64,000 nucleotides of DNA from Mesorhizobium sp. WSM2240. GTDB taxonomy: Bacteria > Pseudomonadota > Alphaproteobacteria > Rhizobiales > Rhizobiaceae. The notes below the pieces were generated by a model. It was not told where the DNA came from and ran no database searches. It saw only the letters and a program-made list of their open reading frames with translations. The stretch covers positions 3,038,001-3,102,000 of the forward strand of contig NZ_CP159253.1 in assembly GCF_040438645.1 (NCBI RefSeq). The letters are read 5' to 3'. The position numbers and the translations under genes were made by a program. Below are positions 18,234-27,608 of this stretch, one piece after another; position 1 is the stretch's first letter, and the number at the start of each line of letters is the position of its first letter.

Positions 18234-18884
18234 ATGAGCGAGATCATCCTGCACAATTACTACCGCTCCTCGACCTCCTACAGGGTGCGGATCGCTCTGG
18301 AGATGAAGGGGATAAAATATCGCTACGTGTCGCATCACCTGCGCCTGGGCGAGCATCTCGAGCCTGCCTATCTGGCGGTCAACCCGCAAGGCCTGGTGCC
18401 GGCACTGATCTGGAACGACGGCGCGCTGCTCACGCAATCGCTGGCGATCATGGAGTTTCTCGATGAAATCCAGCCGCAACCGCCGCTGCTGCCAACTGAC
18501 GCTTTAGGACGCGCGCGGGTGCGCATGCTGGCGCAAATGATTGCCTGCGACATCCATCCGGTGAACAATCTGCGCATTCTGACGGCGCTACGCATGCTTT
18601 ACGGCGCCGGCGACGAGGACGTCGCGAACTGGTTCCGGCATTGGGTCAACGAAACCTTCCATCCGCTTGAAAAGATTCTGGCGGAAAGTCTGGAGACCGG
18701 GAAGTTCTGTCATGGCGATACGCCGGGCCTGGCCGACATCTGCCTGGTCGCGCAGGTCGCCAACAATGCCCGCTTCAACCTGGACATGACGCCGTACCCG
18801 GCGATCTCGCGGATCAACGCGGAATGCTCGTCGCTGCCGGCCTTCATCAAGGCCGCACCCGCCAATCAGCCGGACGCGGAATAA
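18234..18884 (+). CDS. maiA: zeta-class glutathione S-transferase, maleylacetoacetate isomerase-like
   Basis: 216 residues from the ATG at 18234. The N-terminal thioredoxin-fold domain carries YYRSSTSYRVRIALEMKGI, close to the SSCSxRVRIAL motif of maleylacetoacetate isomerase, with Thr in place of Cys; the first Ser is kept. The C-terminal domain has the helical FCHGDTPGLADICLVAQV motif. Would isomerise maleylacetoacetate or maleylpyruvate in aromatic amino acid or gentisate breakdown; no other gene of those pathways is next to it, so the substrate is uncertain. Confidence 0.78.
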   Translation: MSEIILHNYYRSSTSYRVRIALEMKGIKYRYVSHHLRLGEHLEPAYLAVNPQGLVPALIWNDGALLTQSLAIMEFLDEIQPQPPLLPTDALGRARVRMLAQMIACDIHPVNNLRILTALRMLYGAGDEDVANWFRHWVNETFHPLEKILAESLETGKFCHGDTPGLADICLVAQVANNARFNLDMTPYPAISRINAECSSLPAFIKAAPANQPDAE

Positions 18885-18912
18885 GCACGCGCCGCCAAGT
18901 CAGGTTGCCAAG

Positions 18913-19392
18913 TCAGGTTGCCGCCTTTTTGCGGCGCTCGTAGAGCATCACCAGTGTTTCGGCGATCAGCGCGAGCCGCTCCTCGCCTTCGATCTCGACC
19001 GTGTTGCTGGCCTTCATCAGATACTGCCCCGGCCCCTTGTTCTCGATCGACATCATCGTGGTGCGCAGCCTCACCCGCGCGCCGGATCTTACAGCAGTGA
19101 TGAACCGCACCTTGTCGAGACCGTAGTTGAAGGCAGCCTGGGTGTTTTCCGGCACGACACCAAGATCTTGCGCGAGTGCTGCAACCAGCGACAGCGTCAG
19201 GTAGCCATGCGCGATGGTCGTCCGGAACGGGCTCTCCCTTCTGGCGCGCTCGGCATCGACATGGATCCATTGATGGTCGCCGGTGCAGTCGGCGAATTTG
19301 TCGATCATCGTCTGGTCGACAGTGACCCACTCGGACACCCCCAGTTCCTTGCCGACAAAGTCGTCGAGCGTGGCAAAGGTCATTGTCGCCAT
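18913..19392 (-). CDS. MaoC-like (R)-specific enoyl-CoA hydratase
   Basis: 159 residues, single hot-dog fold. The hydratase motif with catalytic Asp and His is seen in FADCTGDHQWIHVDAERA, followed by the family segment FRTTIAHGYLTLSL. Hydrates trans-2-enoyl-CoA to (R)-3-hydroxyacyl-CoA in the cytosol, in fatty acid or polyhydroxyalkanoate metabolism. It is convergent with the maiA-like gene. The 28-base spacer between them contains a tandem CCAAGTCAGGTTG duplication. Confidence 0.85.
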   Translation of the reverse strand: MATMTFATLDDFVGKELGVSEWVTVDQTMIDKFADCTGDHQWIHVDAERARRESPFRTTIAHGYLTLSLVAALAQDLGVVPENTQAAFNYGLDKVRFITAVRSGARVRLRTTMMSIENKGPGQYLMKASNTVEIEGEERLALIAETLVMLYERRKKAAT

Positions 19393-19472
19393 GGTGTATG
19401 TCTCCGCATCCGCTGCAATCTAGCCTCGCAGTCAGCCGCTTGAAAAGCCGCGCGCGTTTTCCAAGCGGTTGG

Positions 19473-20342
19473 TCAGCGTCGCGGCGGCTGGAACCGCTGC
19501 CGGTAATGGCGCGGCGTCAGACCCTTCAGCGCCTTGAACTGGCGATTGAAATTGGCCAGCGAATTATAGCCGACGGCCTCCGCTATATGGGCGATCGGCT
19601 TTGCGGTCGCGGTCAGCATGGCGCAAGCCTCGCCGATCTTCATGCGGATCAGATAATCGGAGATGGAGAGCCGCATGTGTCGCCTGAACAGCCTGTGCAG
19701 GCCCGACGGGCTGAGCGCGGCGATGTCGGCCAGATCGTCGACCGACAGGCCGGTGGCGTAGTTGAGATGGATGTGATCGAGCACGCGATCGATGCGGGCG
19801 CGGTCGCCGTCGGCCGGACGCGCCACCACCATGCGGCTCGCCAGCGTCTCGCTGGCCTCGTCCCTGGCGAGCACGCTCAGGACCTCGATCAGGCGCAGCA
19901 GCCTTTCGTCGGGCGGGCGGGTGAACAGGTCCTCGATCGCCGGGCGAACGCGCTGCGCGCATCCCGGCGAAAAGCTTAGGCCCGCGGCCCCACGCTCCAG
20001 CATGGCCACGACATGGCCGAATTCGACGAACGCGTCTCCGAGCGCTGCCGCCCATTGCGCGCTGAACCACATGACCAGCGCAACATGCGGCCGGTCCGGG
20101 TCGATCTTGTCGCTGGAACTCCATGTGTGCGGCAGATTGGGCCCGACCAGCACCAGATCGCCGTCGTCGAACGAGGCGGTGTGGTCGCCGATGAAGCGCT
20201 GGCCACGAGAATTCAGCGTCAGCGTCAGTTCGAACTCCGGATGGTGGTGCCACTGAAATGGAATTTCGGCATCGAGCCGCCGGTTGAGCATCGCCCATGA
20301 TGCGCCGGGCTCCGGTCTGACTTTTTCAAGAAAAGGCTTCAT
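19473..20342 (-). CDS. AraC family transcriptional regulator
   Basis: 289 residues from the ATG at 20342 (an in-frame TTG three codons earlier is possible). N-terminal cupin-type sensor domain (FQWHHHPEFELTLTLNSRG, with His residues of a jelly-roll) and C-terminal AraC double HTH (YATGLSVDDLADIAALSPSG, then IAHIAEAVGYNSLANFNRQF). Divergent from the dioxygenase gene at 20470 with a 127-base shared region, so it probably controls that gene and itself. Ligand unknown, perhaps the dioxygenase substrate. Confidence 0.88.
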   Translation of the reverse strand: MKPFLEKVRPEPGASWAMLNRRLDAEIPFQWHHHPEFELTLTLNSRGQRFIGDHTASFDDGDLVLVGPNLPHTWSSSDKIDPDRPHVALVMWFSAQWAAALGDAFVEFGHVVAMLERGAAGLSFSPGCAQRVRPAIEDLFTRPPDERLLRLIEVLSVLARDEASETLASRMVVARPADGDRARIDRVLDHIHLNYATGLSVDDLADIAALSPSGLHRLFRRHMRLSISDYLIRMKIGEACAMLTATAKPIAHIAEAVGYNSLANFNRQFKALKGLTPRHYRQRFQPPRR

Positions 20343-20469
20343 TGCGCCCAACAGCAGTCAAAGACGCCAGAATAGTATCGGAATGTGCGCCGACAATACA
20401 ACATTGGCGGCTGCGGCGCGGTACCATTCGCCATCATCGCCATTGGAGGCGGAACCATGGGAGAGAGAC
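20343..20469. promoter_or_regulatory. divergent promoter region, AraC regulator / dioxygenase
   Basis: 127 bases between two divergent starts, the expected place for an AraC binding site. The dioxygenase start is preceded by GGAACCATGGGAGAGAGAC, with GGGAGAGAG as ribosome binding site. No clear repeat could be assigned as operator. Confidence 0.4.
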
Positions 20470-21408
20470 ATGCAGCCGCAGGTTCAGAGAGATGCGCATC
20501 CTTCCACGCGCCAGGTCACCACGCAGCTCAAGGACATCCAGAAGAAGCTGCCGCTCAGGGTGCTGAGCGAGGAAGACTGGCAGCACTGGATTTCGAGGGG
20601 CTATGTGATTGTGCGCGATGCGGTGCCGCAGGAGAATGTCCGGCGGCTCGTGGATCTGCTCTGGGAATTTGACGAGAAGGATCCCAACGACCCCGAGACC
20701 TGGTACGCGCCGCAGCGCCGCGACCACATCATGAAGGAACTGAACGGCACCGGCATGCTGGAGATCTACAATCACCAGTATCTCTGGGACAACCGGCAGG
20801 TCCGGCGCATTTATGATGCGTTCGTCGACATCTGGGATCGCGAAGACCTGTGGGTGACGATCGACCGCGCCAACCTCAATCCGCCCAAGCGCACGCCGGG
20901 CAATGTCAACGGCTTCATCCACTGGGACGCCGACACTTCGCTCGATCCGCTGCCGATCGGGGTCCAAGGTGTCTTGTCGCTGGTCAGGCAGGACGGCGAC
21001 ATTGGCGGCTTCCAGTGCATTCCCGAGCTGTTCTACGGCTTCGACGAGTGGGTGAAGACGCAGCCGGCGGACCGCGACCCGATGCACCCTGACATCACCG
21101 GGCTGACCATCACCAATATCGAGATGAATGCCGGCGACCTGCTGATCTTCAACTCGTTGCTGGCGCACGGCGTGCGGCCGAACCGCTCGAAGGATCGGGT
21201 GCGGATGGCTCAATACATCTCGATGCAGCCGGCCGACGAGGACGACGTCATCGAGCGCGCGACACGCATCAAGATGTGGCGCGAACTGGAAAGCCCGAAA
21301 CGCGACGCCTTCCCCGGCGATCCGCGCGATTGGGAAAAGAAGAACGCCAAGACGGCGGCGCTCACCGAGCTCGGCGAAAAGCTGCTTGGGCTGAAGAGCT
21401 GGCGCTGA
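20470..21408 (+). CDS. phytanoyl-CoA dioxygenase (PhyH) family protein
   Basis: 312 residues from the ATG at 20470. Fe(II)/2-oxoglutarate-dependent dioxygenase: the HxD iron ligands are in GFIHWDADTS, the distal His in LLAHGVRPNRSKDRVRMA, and the Arg after it would bind 2-oxoglutarate. Longer than minimal PhyH enzymes by an N-terminal helix (LKDIQKKLPLRVLSEEDW). Substrate not predictable. Its position convergent with a sugar ABC operon may be coincidental; divergent AraC is the likely regulator. Confidence 0.82.
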   Translation: MQPQVQRDAHPSTRQVTTQLKDIQKKLPLRVLSEEDWQHWISRGYVIVRDAVPQENVRRLVDLLWEFDEKDPNDPETWYAPQRRDHIMKELNGTGMLEIYNHQYLWDNRQVRRIYDAFVDIWDREDLWVTIDRANLNPPKRTPGNVNGFIHWDADTSLDPLPIGVQGVLSLVRQDGDIGGFQCIPELFYGFDEWVKTQPADRDPMHPDITGLTITNIEMNAGDLLIFNSLLAHGVRPNRSKDRVRMAQYISMQPADEDDVIERATRIKMWRELESPKRDAFPGDPRDWEKKNAKTAALTELGEKLLGLKSWR

Positions 21409-21432
21409 GCCGCCTGCTTTCGACCGCCGGGC

Positions 21433-22548
21433 TCAGACGATGCGCTGGCCGCTTTCGGGATCGAAGAACACGGCCTTGTCGAGGTTGAAGACCAGCCGCG
21501 CCGTCTCGCCGGCCGCGACATTGGCGTCGGCGCGAAGCCGCGCCGTGACCTGCCTGTCACCCAGGCGGGTGACGGCGAAAGTGTCGGAACCGGCCGGCTC
21601 GACCACCTCGATCAGGCATTCACCCTCGGCCAAATGCTTCGCGTTGCGGTCGGCTCCGTCGCGGTCGGTCAACGCTTCCGGCCGGATGCCGAAGATCGCC
21701 TCGCGCCCGGCATGCGCGGCAAGCCCGGCCGGCGGATTGGGAATGGCGAGCACCAGCGGCTCGCTGCCATTGCGCGCTGTCGAGATCGAGACGGCGGGTC
21801 CGTTGCTTCCGATTGTTACCGGAACCAGGTTCATGGCCGGTGAGCCCATGAAATCGGCGACAAACAGGTTGGCCGGATTGTTGTAGATCTCGGCCGGAGT
21901 ACCGGACTGCTGCAACAGCCCGTCCTTCAGCACCGCGATCTTGGTCGCTAGGGTCATCGCCTCGATCTGATCATGGGTGACATACACGATGGTGGTTCCC
22001 ATGCGCTGGTGCAGGCGCTTGATCTCGGTGCGCATATCGACGCGCAGTTTGGCGTCGAGGTTAGACAGCGGCTCGTCGAATAGAAAAACCTGCGGGTCGC
22101 GCACCAGCGCCCGGCCGATCGCGACGCGCTGGCGCTGGCCGCCGGAAAGCTGGCTCGGCCGGCGATCGAGCAAATGGCCGATCTGCAGCATGTCGGCCAC
22201 CTGGCCTATCGCCTTGTCGCGCTCGGGTTTTGGGACGCCGCGTATCTCCATGCCGAAGGCGATGTTCTGCGCCACAGTCATGTTGGGATAGAGCGCGTAG
22301 GACTGGAACACCATGGCGATATCGCGCTGGGACGGGTGCAGCCGATCGACCACGCGCCCGCCAATGCTGATCGAGCCTCCGGTGATGGTTTCAAGACCGG
22401 CGATCGAATTGAGCAGCGTCGACTTCCCGCAGCCGGACGGCCCGACCAGCACCAGAAAGCCGCCCTCCTCGACGTCGAGGTCGATACCCTTCAGCACCTT
22501 CACATTGCCGAAGGTCTTTTCGAGATTGCGGATTTCCAGGAATGCCAT
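21433..22548 (-). CDS. sugar ABC transporter ATP-binding protein (MalK/UgpC type)
   Basis: 371 residues. Walker A GPSGCGKST, Q-loop in VFQSYALYPNMT, signature LSGGQRQRVAIGRALVRDP, Walker B VFLFDEPLSNLDAKLR, and a C-terminal TOBE/OB regulatory domain (IFGIRPEALTDRDG). Energises uptake with the two permeases upstream. Last gene of a four-gene operon; seven bases after the second permease. Confidence 0.93.
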   Translation of the reverse strand: MAFLEIRNLEKTFGNVKVLKGIDLDVEEGGFLVLVGPSGCGKSTLLNSIAGLETITGGSISIGGRVVDRLHPSQRDIAMVFQSYALYPNMTVAQNIAFGMEIRGVPKPERDKAIGQVADMLQIGHLLDRRPSQLSGGQRQRVAIGRALVRDPQVFLFDEPLSNLDAKLRVDMRTEIKRLHQRMGTTIVYVTHDQIEAMTLATKIAVLKDGLLQQSGTPAEIYNNPANLFVADFMGSPAMNLVPVTIGSNGPAVSISTARNGSEPLVLAIPNPPAGLAAHAGREAIFGIRPEALTDRDGADRNAKHLAEGECLIEVVEPAGSDTFAVTRLGDRQVTARLRADANVAAGETARLVFNLDKAVFFDPESGQRIV

Positions 22549-22555
22549 TGTCCGT

Positions 22556-23437
22556 CTAACCCTTCACTGCGCCGGCCATGAGGCCGCGCACGAAATACCG
22601 CCCGGACACCACATAGACGACCAGCGTCGGCAGTGCCGCCAGGATCGCACCGGCAAAATGAACATTGTATTCCTTCACACCGGTCGACGAGGAGACAAGG
22701 TTGTTCAGCGCCACGGTCATCGGTTGCGAGTCGAAATCGCCGAAGGATGCTCCGAACAGGAAGTCGTTCCAGATGTTGGTGAATTGCCAGATCACGGTGA
22801 CGACGATGATCGGCCCCGACGAAGGCAGAAGGATGCGCCGGAAGATCTGGAAGAAGCTGGCTCCGTCGATCTGCGCAGCCTTGACAAGTTCAGTCGGGAA
22901 AGCCGCGTAATAATTGCGGAAGAAAAGGGTGGTGAAGCCAAGACCGTAGACGACGTGGATGAGCACCAACCCCTGTGTCGTGCCGGCGATGCCGAGCAAA
23001 CCAAGAATTCGGGCAGCCGGAATTAGCGCGATCTGGAACGGGATGAAGCAGGCGAGCAGCATCAGGCCGAAGACCAGATTGTCGCCGCGGAAACGCCATT
23101 TGGTCAGCACGAAGCCGTTCAGCGCACCGAGAAGCGTCGAGATCGCGACGGCGGGAACGACCATCAGTATCGAGTTCATGAAATAGGGTTTGAGGCCGGT
23201 CGCCTGCACGCCGATCTGCGCGGTCGACCAGGCGGTGAACCACGGTTCGAAGGTCAGCCCACTCGGCAGCGCCAGCATGTTGCCGTTCCGTATCTCGTCG
23301 AGCGGCTTCACCGAATTCACCACCATCACGTAGAGCGGCAGCAGGTAGTAGATCGCGAAGAGGATCAGCGCGATGTAGATCAGCCCGCGCGCCAGCCTGT
23401 CGATGTTGGCGGCATTGTCCGGCGAAGGAGCACTCAT
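22556..23437 (-). CDS. sugar ABC transporter permease 2 (MalG type)
   Basis: 293 residues from the ATG at 23437, which overlaps the stop of permease 1 by four bases. About six membrane helices; the EAA loop reads ELVKAAQIDGASFFQIFRRI, which docks on the ATPase. The frame is open far upstream (to 24499), but that part is antisense-like relative to permease 1 coding and is rejected. Confidence 0.92.
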   Translation of the reverse strand: MSAPSPDNAANIDRLARGLIYIALILFAIYYLLPLYVMVVNSVKPLDEIRNGNMLALPSGLTFEPWFTAWSTAQIGVQATGLKPYFMNSILMVVPAVAISTLLGALNGFVLTKWRFRGDNLVFGLMLLACFIPFQIALIPAARILGLLGIAGTTQGLVLIHVVYGLGFTTLFFRNYYAAFPTELVKAAQIDGASFFQIFRRILLPSSGPIIVVTVIWQFTNIWNDFLFGASFGDFDSQPMTVALNNLVSSSTGVKEYNVHFAGAILAALPTLVVYVVSGRYFVRGLMAGAVKG

Positions 23438-24315
23438 GCGCGCGGCCCTCCCCTCAATTCGGAATAGAGGTAGGGGATGATGATCGAGAAGATCATGACA
23501 AGCATGATGATCGCCGACGAGGCGCCGATGCCCATGGAATTGCGGGTGAAGGTGTAGGAATACATGAAGGTGGCAGGCAATTCGGTCGCCTGCCCCGGCC
23601 CGCCGCCGGTCAGCGCCACGACGAGGTCGTAGGATTTGATGGCGAGGTGGGCAAGCACAACAAAGGCCGACAGGAAGACCGGCCGCATCAGCGGAATGAT
23701 GATGCGGCGGTAGATGGTGACGGTCGATGCGCCGTCGATCTGCGCCGCCTTGATGATCTCGTTGTCGACCCCGCGCAGGCCGGCGAGGAACATTGCCATG
23801 ACGAAACCCGACGATTGCCAGACCGCGGCGATGACGACGCAGTAGATCGCCAGGTTGCGATCCTTGATCCAGGTGAAGGCAAAACTTTCCCAACCCCAGA
23901 GATGCATGGTGTTCTGAAGGCCGATGCCGGGATCCAGGAACCATTTCCAGGCCGTGCCGGTGACGATGAAGGAGAGCGCCATCGGATAGAGATAGATCGG
24001 CCGAAGGAAACCTTCGGCACGGATCTTCTGGTCGAGCAGGATCGCCAGGAACAGGCCGAGCACCGAGCAGATGATTATGTAGAGCGAGCCGAATATGCCG
24101 AGATTGGTCAGCGCCCGCCACCAATGCGGCAGCGCCCACAGTTTCCTGTAATTCTCGAGGCCGACGAAACCGTAGGACGGCAGCATCTTGGAATCGGTCA
24201 GCGACAGAAAGCCGGTGTAGAGGATGAAGCCGTAGACGAAGAGCAGGATGGCGGCGAAGCTCGGCGCGAGCACCAGCCGCGGCACGGCATCCTGCAATCG
24301 ATTGCGTATCAGCAT
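23434..24315 (-). CDS. sugar ABC transporter permease 1 (MalF type)
   Basis: 293 residues, six predicted membrane helices (first at about 18-40). EAA motif EIIKAAQIDGASTVTIYRRI near the C-terminus. Transcribed after the binding-protein gene with a 95-base gap. The pair of permeases with one ATPase and one binding protein is the complete CUT1 set. Confidence 0.92.
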   Translation of the reverse strand: MLIRNRLQDAVPRLVLAPSFAAILLFVYGFILYTGFLSLTDSKMLPSYGFVGLENYRKLWALPHWWRALTNLGIFGSLYIIICSVLGLFLAILLDQKIRAEGFLRPIYLYPMALSFIVTGTAWKWFLDPGIGLQNTMHLWGWESFAFTWIKDRNLAIYCVVIAAVWQSSGFVMAMFLAGLRGVDNEIIKAAQIDGASTVTIYRRIIIPLMRPVFLSAFVVLAHLAIKSYDLVVALTGGGPGQATELPATFMYSYTFTRNSMGIGASSAIIMLVMIFSIIIPYLYSELRGGPRA

Positions 24316-24410
24316 GGCTCACCGGTCCGCCAGCGCTGCGGCGGGCGCAGGGGCATTTTGGGAGAATGGAAGACGGAGCGCGCTTCCACGCGCCCCGCCT
24401 GGTGGAGACT

Positions 24411-25664
24411 TTACTGAGCCGCCGCGACCGCGGCTGCGAGTTCAGCCGGCGCCTCGTCAGTCGAGAGGTCGCCGTTGAAGTGACGGGTGATGACGTCATA
24501 CATGGCGTTTTTCACTGCGGCCGGGGCCGAGTGGCCATGCGCCATCGAACCGAACAGCGAACCGTTGGCATTGGCTTCCGCGAGGTCAGCCATGCCTTTC
24601 TTGCCGCAATCGTCGAAATCGGTGTTGGGCACGTCGGTGCGTGCCGGAACCGAACCTTTGACTACGTTGAAGGCAGACTGGAAGACAGGGTCCTCGATGG
24701 CCGAAGCCATTGCGAGCTGCGCCTTTTTGCTGTCCTCGCCGACCTTGAACATCATGAACTGGTCGGAGTTGAAGGTGACCGCCCCTTGCGTGCCGGGGAA
24801 GCGGATGCAGACGAAGTCCGTGCCCGGCTTCTGATTGGCCTTGAGGAATTCGCCCTTGGCCCAGTCGCCCATGAACTGCAGCCCGGCCTTGCCTTCGATG
24901 ACCATCGCGGAAGCGAGATTCCAGTCGCGGCCGGAGAAGTTGTCGTCGACATAGGACCGCAGCTTCTCCATGCGGCCGAAGGCTTCCTTCATCTTGTCGC
25001 CGCCGAGCGCGGCGGGATCGAGGTCGATCATCGAAGCCTTGTAGAAGTCATTGCCGAGCGACAGCACGACGGCGTCGAAGATGGTCGCATCCTGCCAGGG
25101 CTGGCCGCCATGCGCGACCGGCGTGATGCCGTTTTCCTTGAACTTGTCGAGGAGCGCGATGAGTTCGTCCCAGTTCTGCGGCTCCTTGCCGCCTGCCGCG
25201 TCGAGGGCCTTCTTCGAAATCCAGACCCAATTGGTGGAGTGCACATTGACGGGCGCTGCGATCCACTTGCCGTCATGCTTGGAGAAGTTCTGCAGCGCGG
25301 TCGGGATGACTTCGTCCCAGCCTTCGGCGGCGGCGACCTCGCTCAGATCGCCCACGACGCCCTGATTGGCCCAGTCGGTGATGTCGAAGCCCAGCGCCTG
25401 CACGGCGGTCGGCGGATTGCCGGCGGTGACGCGGGCGCGCAGCGCGGTCATGGCGGCCTCGCCGCCGCCGCCGGCGACCGGCATGTCGGACCAGGCGACG
25501 CCCTTGGATTCGAGATCCTTCTTCAGGACCTCGAGCGCGGCGGCTTCGCCGCCCGAGGTCCACCAGTGCAGGACCTCGACATTGTCGGCCGCCTTGGCGG
25601 CGCCGGCGGTCAACGCGATCAGCGCCGCGCCCGCGGCGAGTTTCGTGAGCATTCGAATTGACAT
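24411..25664 (-). CDS. sugar ABC transporter periplasmic binding protein
   Basis: 417 residues from the ATG at 25664 ([12 protein letters not shown]), with a signal peptide ending in [11 protein letters not shown]1 family 1 binding protein resembling the glucose/mannose-type binder of rhizobia and pseudomonads ([31 protein letters not shown]). Trp and acidic residues in the lobes fit a sugar ligand. First gene of the operon; divergent from a LacI regulator whose likely operators lie between. Confidence 0.9.
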   Translation of the reverse strand: MSIRMLTKLAAGAALIALTAGAAKAADNVEVLHWWTSGGEAAALEVLKKDLESKGVAWSDMPVAGGGGEAAMTALRARVTAGNPPTAVQALGFDITDWANQGVVGDLSEVAAAEGWDEVIPTALQNFSKHDGKWIAAPVNVHSTNWVWISKKALDAAGGKEPQNWDELIALLDKFKENGITPVAHGGQPWQDATIFDAVVLSLGNDFYKASMIDLDPAALGGDKMKEAFGRMEKLRSYVDDNFSGRDWNLASAMVIEGKAGLQFMGDWAKGEFLKANQKPGTDFVCIRFPGTQGAVTFNSDQFMMFKVGEDSKKAQLAMASAIEDPVFQSAFNVVKGSVPARTDVPNTDFDDCGKKGMADLAEANANGSLFGSMAHGHSAPAAVKNAMYDVITRHFNGDLSTDEAPAELAAAVAAAQ

Positions 25665-25706
25665 TGAAACCTCCCTTTGTCCGGCTGCTAAGCAGCGCCG
25701 GTCAAA

Positions 25707-25719
25707 ATTTATAACGATG
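25707..25719. promoter_or_regulatory. operator-like site near the sugar ABC operon
   Basis: ATTTATAACGATG, part of the imperfect palindrome TTATAAC-GATGTAA centred on CG, the form expected of LacI-family operators. It lies 43 bases upstream of the binding-protein start. The same 13-mer recurs at 25845-25857, 138 bases away. Confidence 0.6.
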
Positions 25720-25844
25720 TAATCGACCGGACTGTCAAGGCGCTGGCGGCACAAATTCGAAAATTGCCTCTAGTGCAATGAAATCGCTCGAATATGTCTT
25801 TCCGGAAGGCGGCTGCCCGCTGTCTAGGCAAGCTTATCTTTCCG

Positions 25845-25857
25845 ATTTATAACGATG
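25845..25857. promoter_or_regulatory. operator-like site near the LacI regulator gene
   Basis: Second exact copy of ATTTATAACGATG, 51 bases upstream of the regulator start at 25908. Two sites at this spacing could allow autoregulation and looping. Confidence 0.6.
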
Positions 25858-25907
25858 CAAATCGGGCGGCCGCACTGGTCCGCCTCTGCTGCGGGACAGT
25901 AGACAGC

Positions 25908-26948
25908 ATGGACAGCGGCGAAAGGCTCGGCAAAAACGGCGACGAGGCCGTGGGAAAGCCGACGCTGCGTACGATCGCCGAGCTCACAGGGCTTGCGGTC
26001 ACCACCGTCTCGCGCGCCCTCGGCGGTGCGCCACAGATCGCGCTGGAAACGCGCGAAAAAGTGCAGCGCGTGGCGGCCGATATAGGCTATTTCCCCGATC
26101 GCGCGGCACAGCGCCTGCGTACCGGACGAACCAATGTGATCACGCTGGTTCTCGATCCGCACGACGAGATCCTCGGCTTCGGCACTTCGCTGGTCAGCGG
26201 CCTGACCGCGGCGCTGCGCAATACGCCCTACCACCTCGTCATCACCCCGCATTTCGCCAATGTGCCGAGCATCGACCCGGTTCGCCACATCATGCGCAAC
26301 CGTATGGCCGACGGCATCGTGTTCTCGCGCACCGAACCGTTCGACGAACGTGTGAAGCTGCTCATTGAGAACGGCTTCCCGTTCATCTGCCACGGCCGCA
26401 CCGAGCTTGCCGCACCGCATCCTTACGTGGATTTCGACAATTTCGCCTTCGCCTACGAGGCGACGCGGCGTCTGATAGAAAAGGGGCGGAGGCGGCTGGC
26501 AATCGTGTTGCCGCCGCGCCGCTTTACCTTCTTCCAGCACATCCAGTACGGCTTCATGACAGCCGTGCGCGAGAAGGGGATGGAATTCGAGGTGGCGGAC
26601 GGGATCGATCTCGACAGCCCGGCGGCGGAAATCCATGCCCATGTCGCTCGCCGCGCGGGTGAACCGGACCCGCCGGACGGCTATGTCTGCTGCGGCGAGG
26701 TCTCGGCGCTTGCGGTTATGGCGGCGCTGAGCGATCGCGGCCTGACGCCCGGCAGTGACGTAGGAATCGTCGCCAAGCAGACTTCTGGCCTGTTCAACCT
26801 GATCAGGCCTCAGGTCGACACGATCTATGAGGATGTCGCAGAAGCCGGATTGCAAATGGGGCGGCTTTTGCTTGCGCGAATTGCCAATCGTCCTGCGCGC
26901 GAACTGCAGGTTGTACACCAGCCGAAATTGCAGTTCGTCGAAGACTGA
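25908..26948 (+). CDS. LacI family transcriptional regulator
   Basis: 346 residues from the ATG at 25908. N-terminal LacI HTH (TLRTIAELTGLAVTTVSRAL) and hinge, followed by a periplasmic-binding-protein-like sensor domain (NVITLVLDPHDEILGF; SDVGIVAKQTSGLF). Divergent from the sugar ABC operon, so most likely its ligand-responsive repressor. The frame is open upstream to 25794, but family proteins start close to the HTH. A second in-frame stretch upstream contains the operator, which argues against the longer start. Confidence 0.9.
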   Translation: MDSGERLGKNGDEAVGKPTLRTIAELTGLAVTTVSRALGGAPQIALETREKVQRVAADIGYFPDRAAQRLRTGRTNVITLVLDPHDEILGFGTSLVSGLTAALRNTPYHLVITPHFANVPSIDPVRHIMRNRMADGIVFSRTEPFDERVKLLIENGFPFICHGRTELAAPHPYVDFDNFAFAYEATRRLIEKGRRRLAIVLPPRRFTFFQHIQYGFMTAVREKGMEFEVADGIDLDSPAAEIHAHVARRAGEPDPPDGYVCCGEVSALAVMAALSDRGLTPGSDVGIVAKQTSGLFNLIRPQVDTIYEDVAEAGLQMGRLLLARIANRPARELQVVHQPKLQFVED

Positions 26949-27122
26949 CCTGCCGGTTGCCTTGTAAGGACAGAATCGGCCCGCCCCCAGCCTGAATTGA
27001 AGTTTTTGCGGGATTTTTAACGATTTTGCTTGCATCCGGAGAAATTTGGTAATTTTAGCTGATTGAATACTTGGCAACTGATTTCCATACCGGCGCCTTA
27101 CGCGCCAATCGGAGTAGCGACC

Positions 27123-27587
27123 TTGCAAGAAAACGATATTTCAGCCCTCGAGCTGACGGCCTCGATCGTATCGGCCTATGTTTCGAAGAACAGCGTTCCC
27201 GTCGCCGGCCTGCCGGATCTCGTGGCGAGCGTGCATGCTTCACTGCAGAAACTTGCGGGTTCGCCAGAACCTGAGCCGGCGCCCTTGACGCCAGCCGTGC
27301 CGATAAAGAAATCGGTGACGCCGGACTATATCATCTCGCTCGAGGACGGACGTAAGTTCAAGTCGCTGAAGCGCCATCTCAGCGCCCATTACGGCATGAC
27401 GCCGGACGAATACCGGGCGAAATGGAACCTGCCGAGCGATTATCCGATGGTCGCGCCGAACTACGCCGCCACCCGCTCGGCCTTGGCAAAGACAATGGGC
27501 CTCGGCCGCAAGCCCGGTGCGAAGGCAGCTCCGAAGGCCAAGCCGGCCACCGGTGCGAAGCGCGGACGTCCGAAAAAGGCGTCCTGA
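27123..27587 (+). CDS. mucR: MucR/Ros family regulator, zinc-less Ml type
   Basis: 154 residues from a TTG at 27123, preceded by GGAG at good spacing; this start aligns with MucR N-termini (ALELTASIVSAYVSKNSVP). The DNA-binding core SLEDGRKFKSLKRHLSAHYG has Ser where Ros has the first zinc-binding Cys, as in Mesorhizobium Ml proteins that fold without zinc. MucR proteins bind AT-rich promoters and act in an H-NS-like way on exopolysaccharide, motility and virulence genes. The 174-base upstream region is T-rich and likely autoregulated. Basic C-terminal tail (GAKRGRPKKAS) adds an AT-hook-like motif. Confidence 0.88.
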   Translation: MQENDISALELTASIVSAYVSKNSVPVAGLPDLVASVHASLQKLAGSPEPEPAPLTPAVPIKKSVTPDYIISLEDGRKFKSLKRHLSAHYGMTPDEYRAKWNLPSDYPMVAPNYAATRSALAKTMGLGRKPGAKAAPKAKPATGAKRGRPKKAS

Positions 27588-27608
27588 GCGACCCGGCCGG
27601 ATAGTTCG

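Noticed and set aside
23438..24499. Upstream extension of permease 2 to a 647-codon frame
   Set aside because: The extension overlaps permease 1 in another frame; the ATG at 23437 overlapping the permease 1 stop is the natural start.
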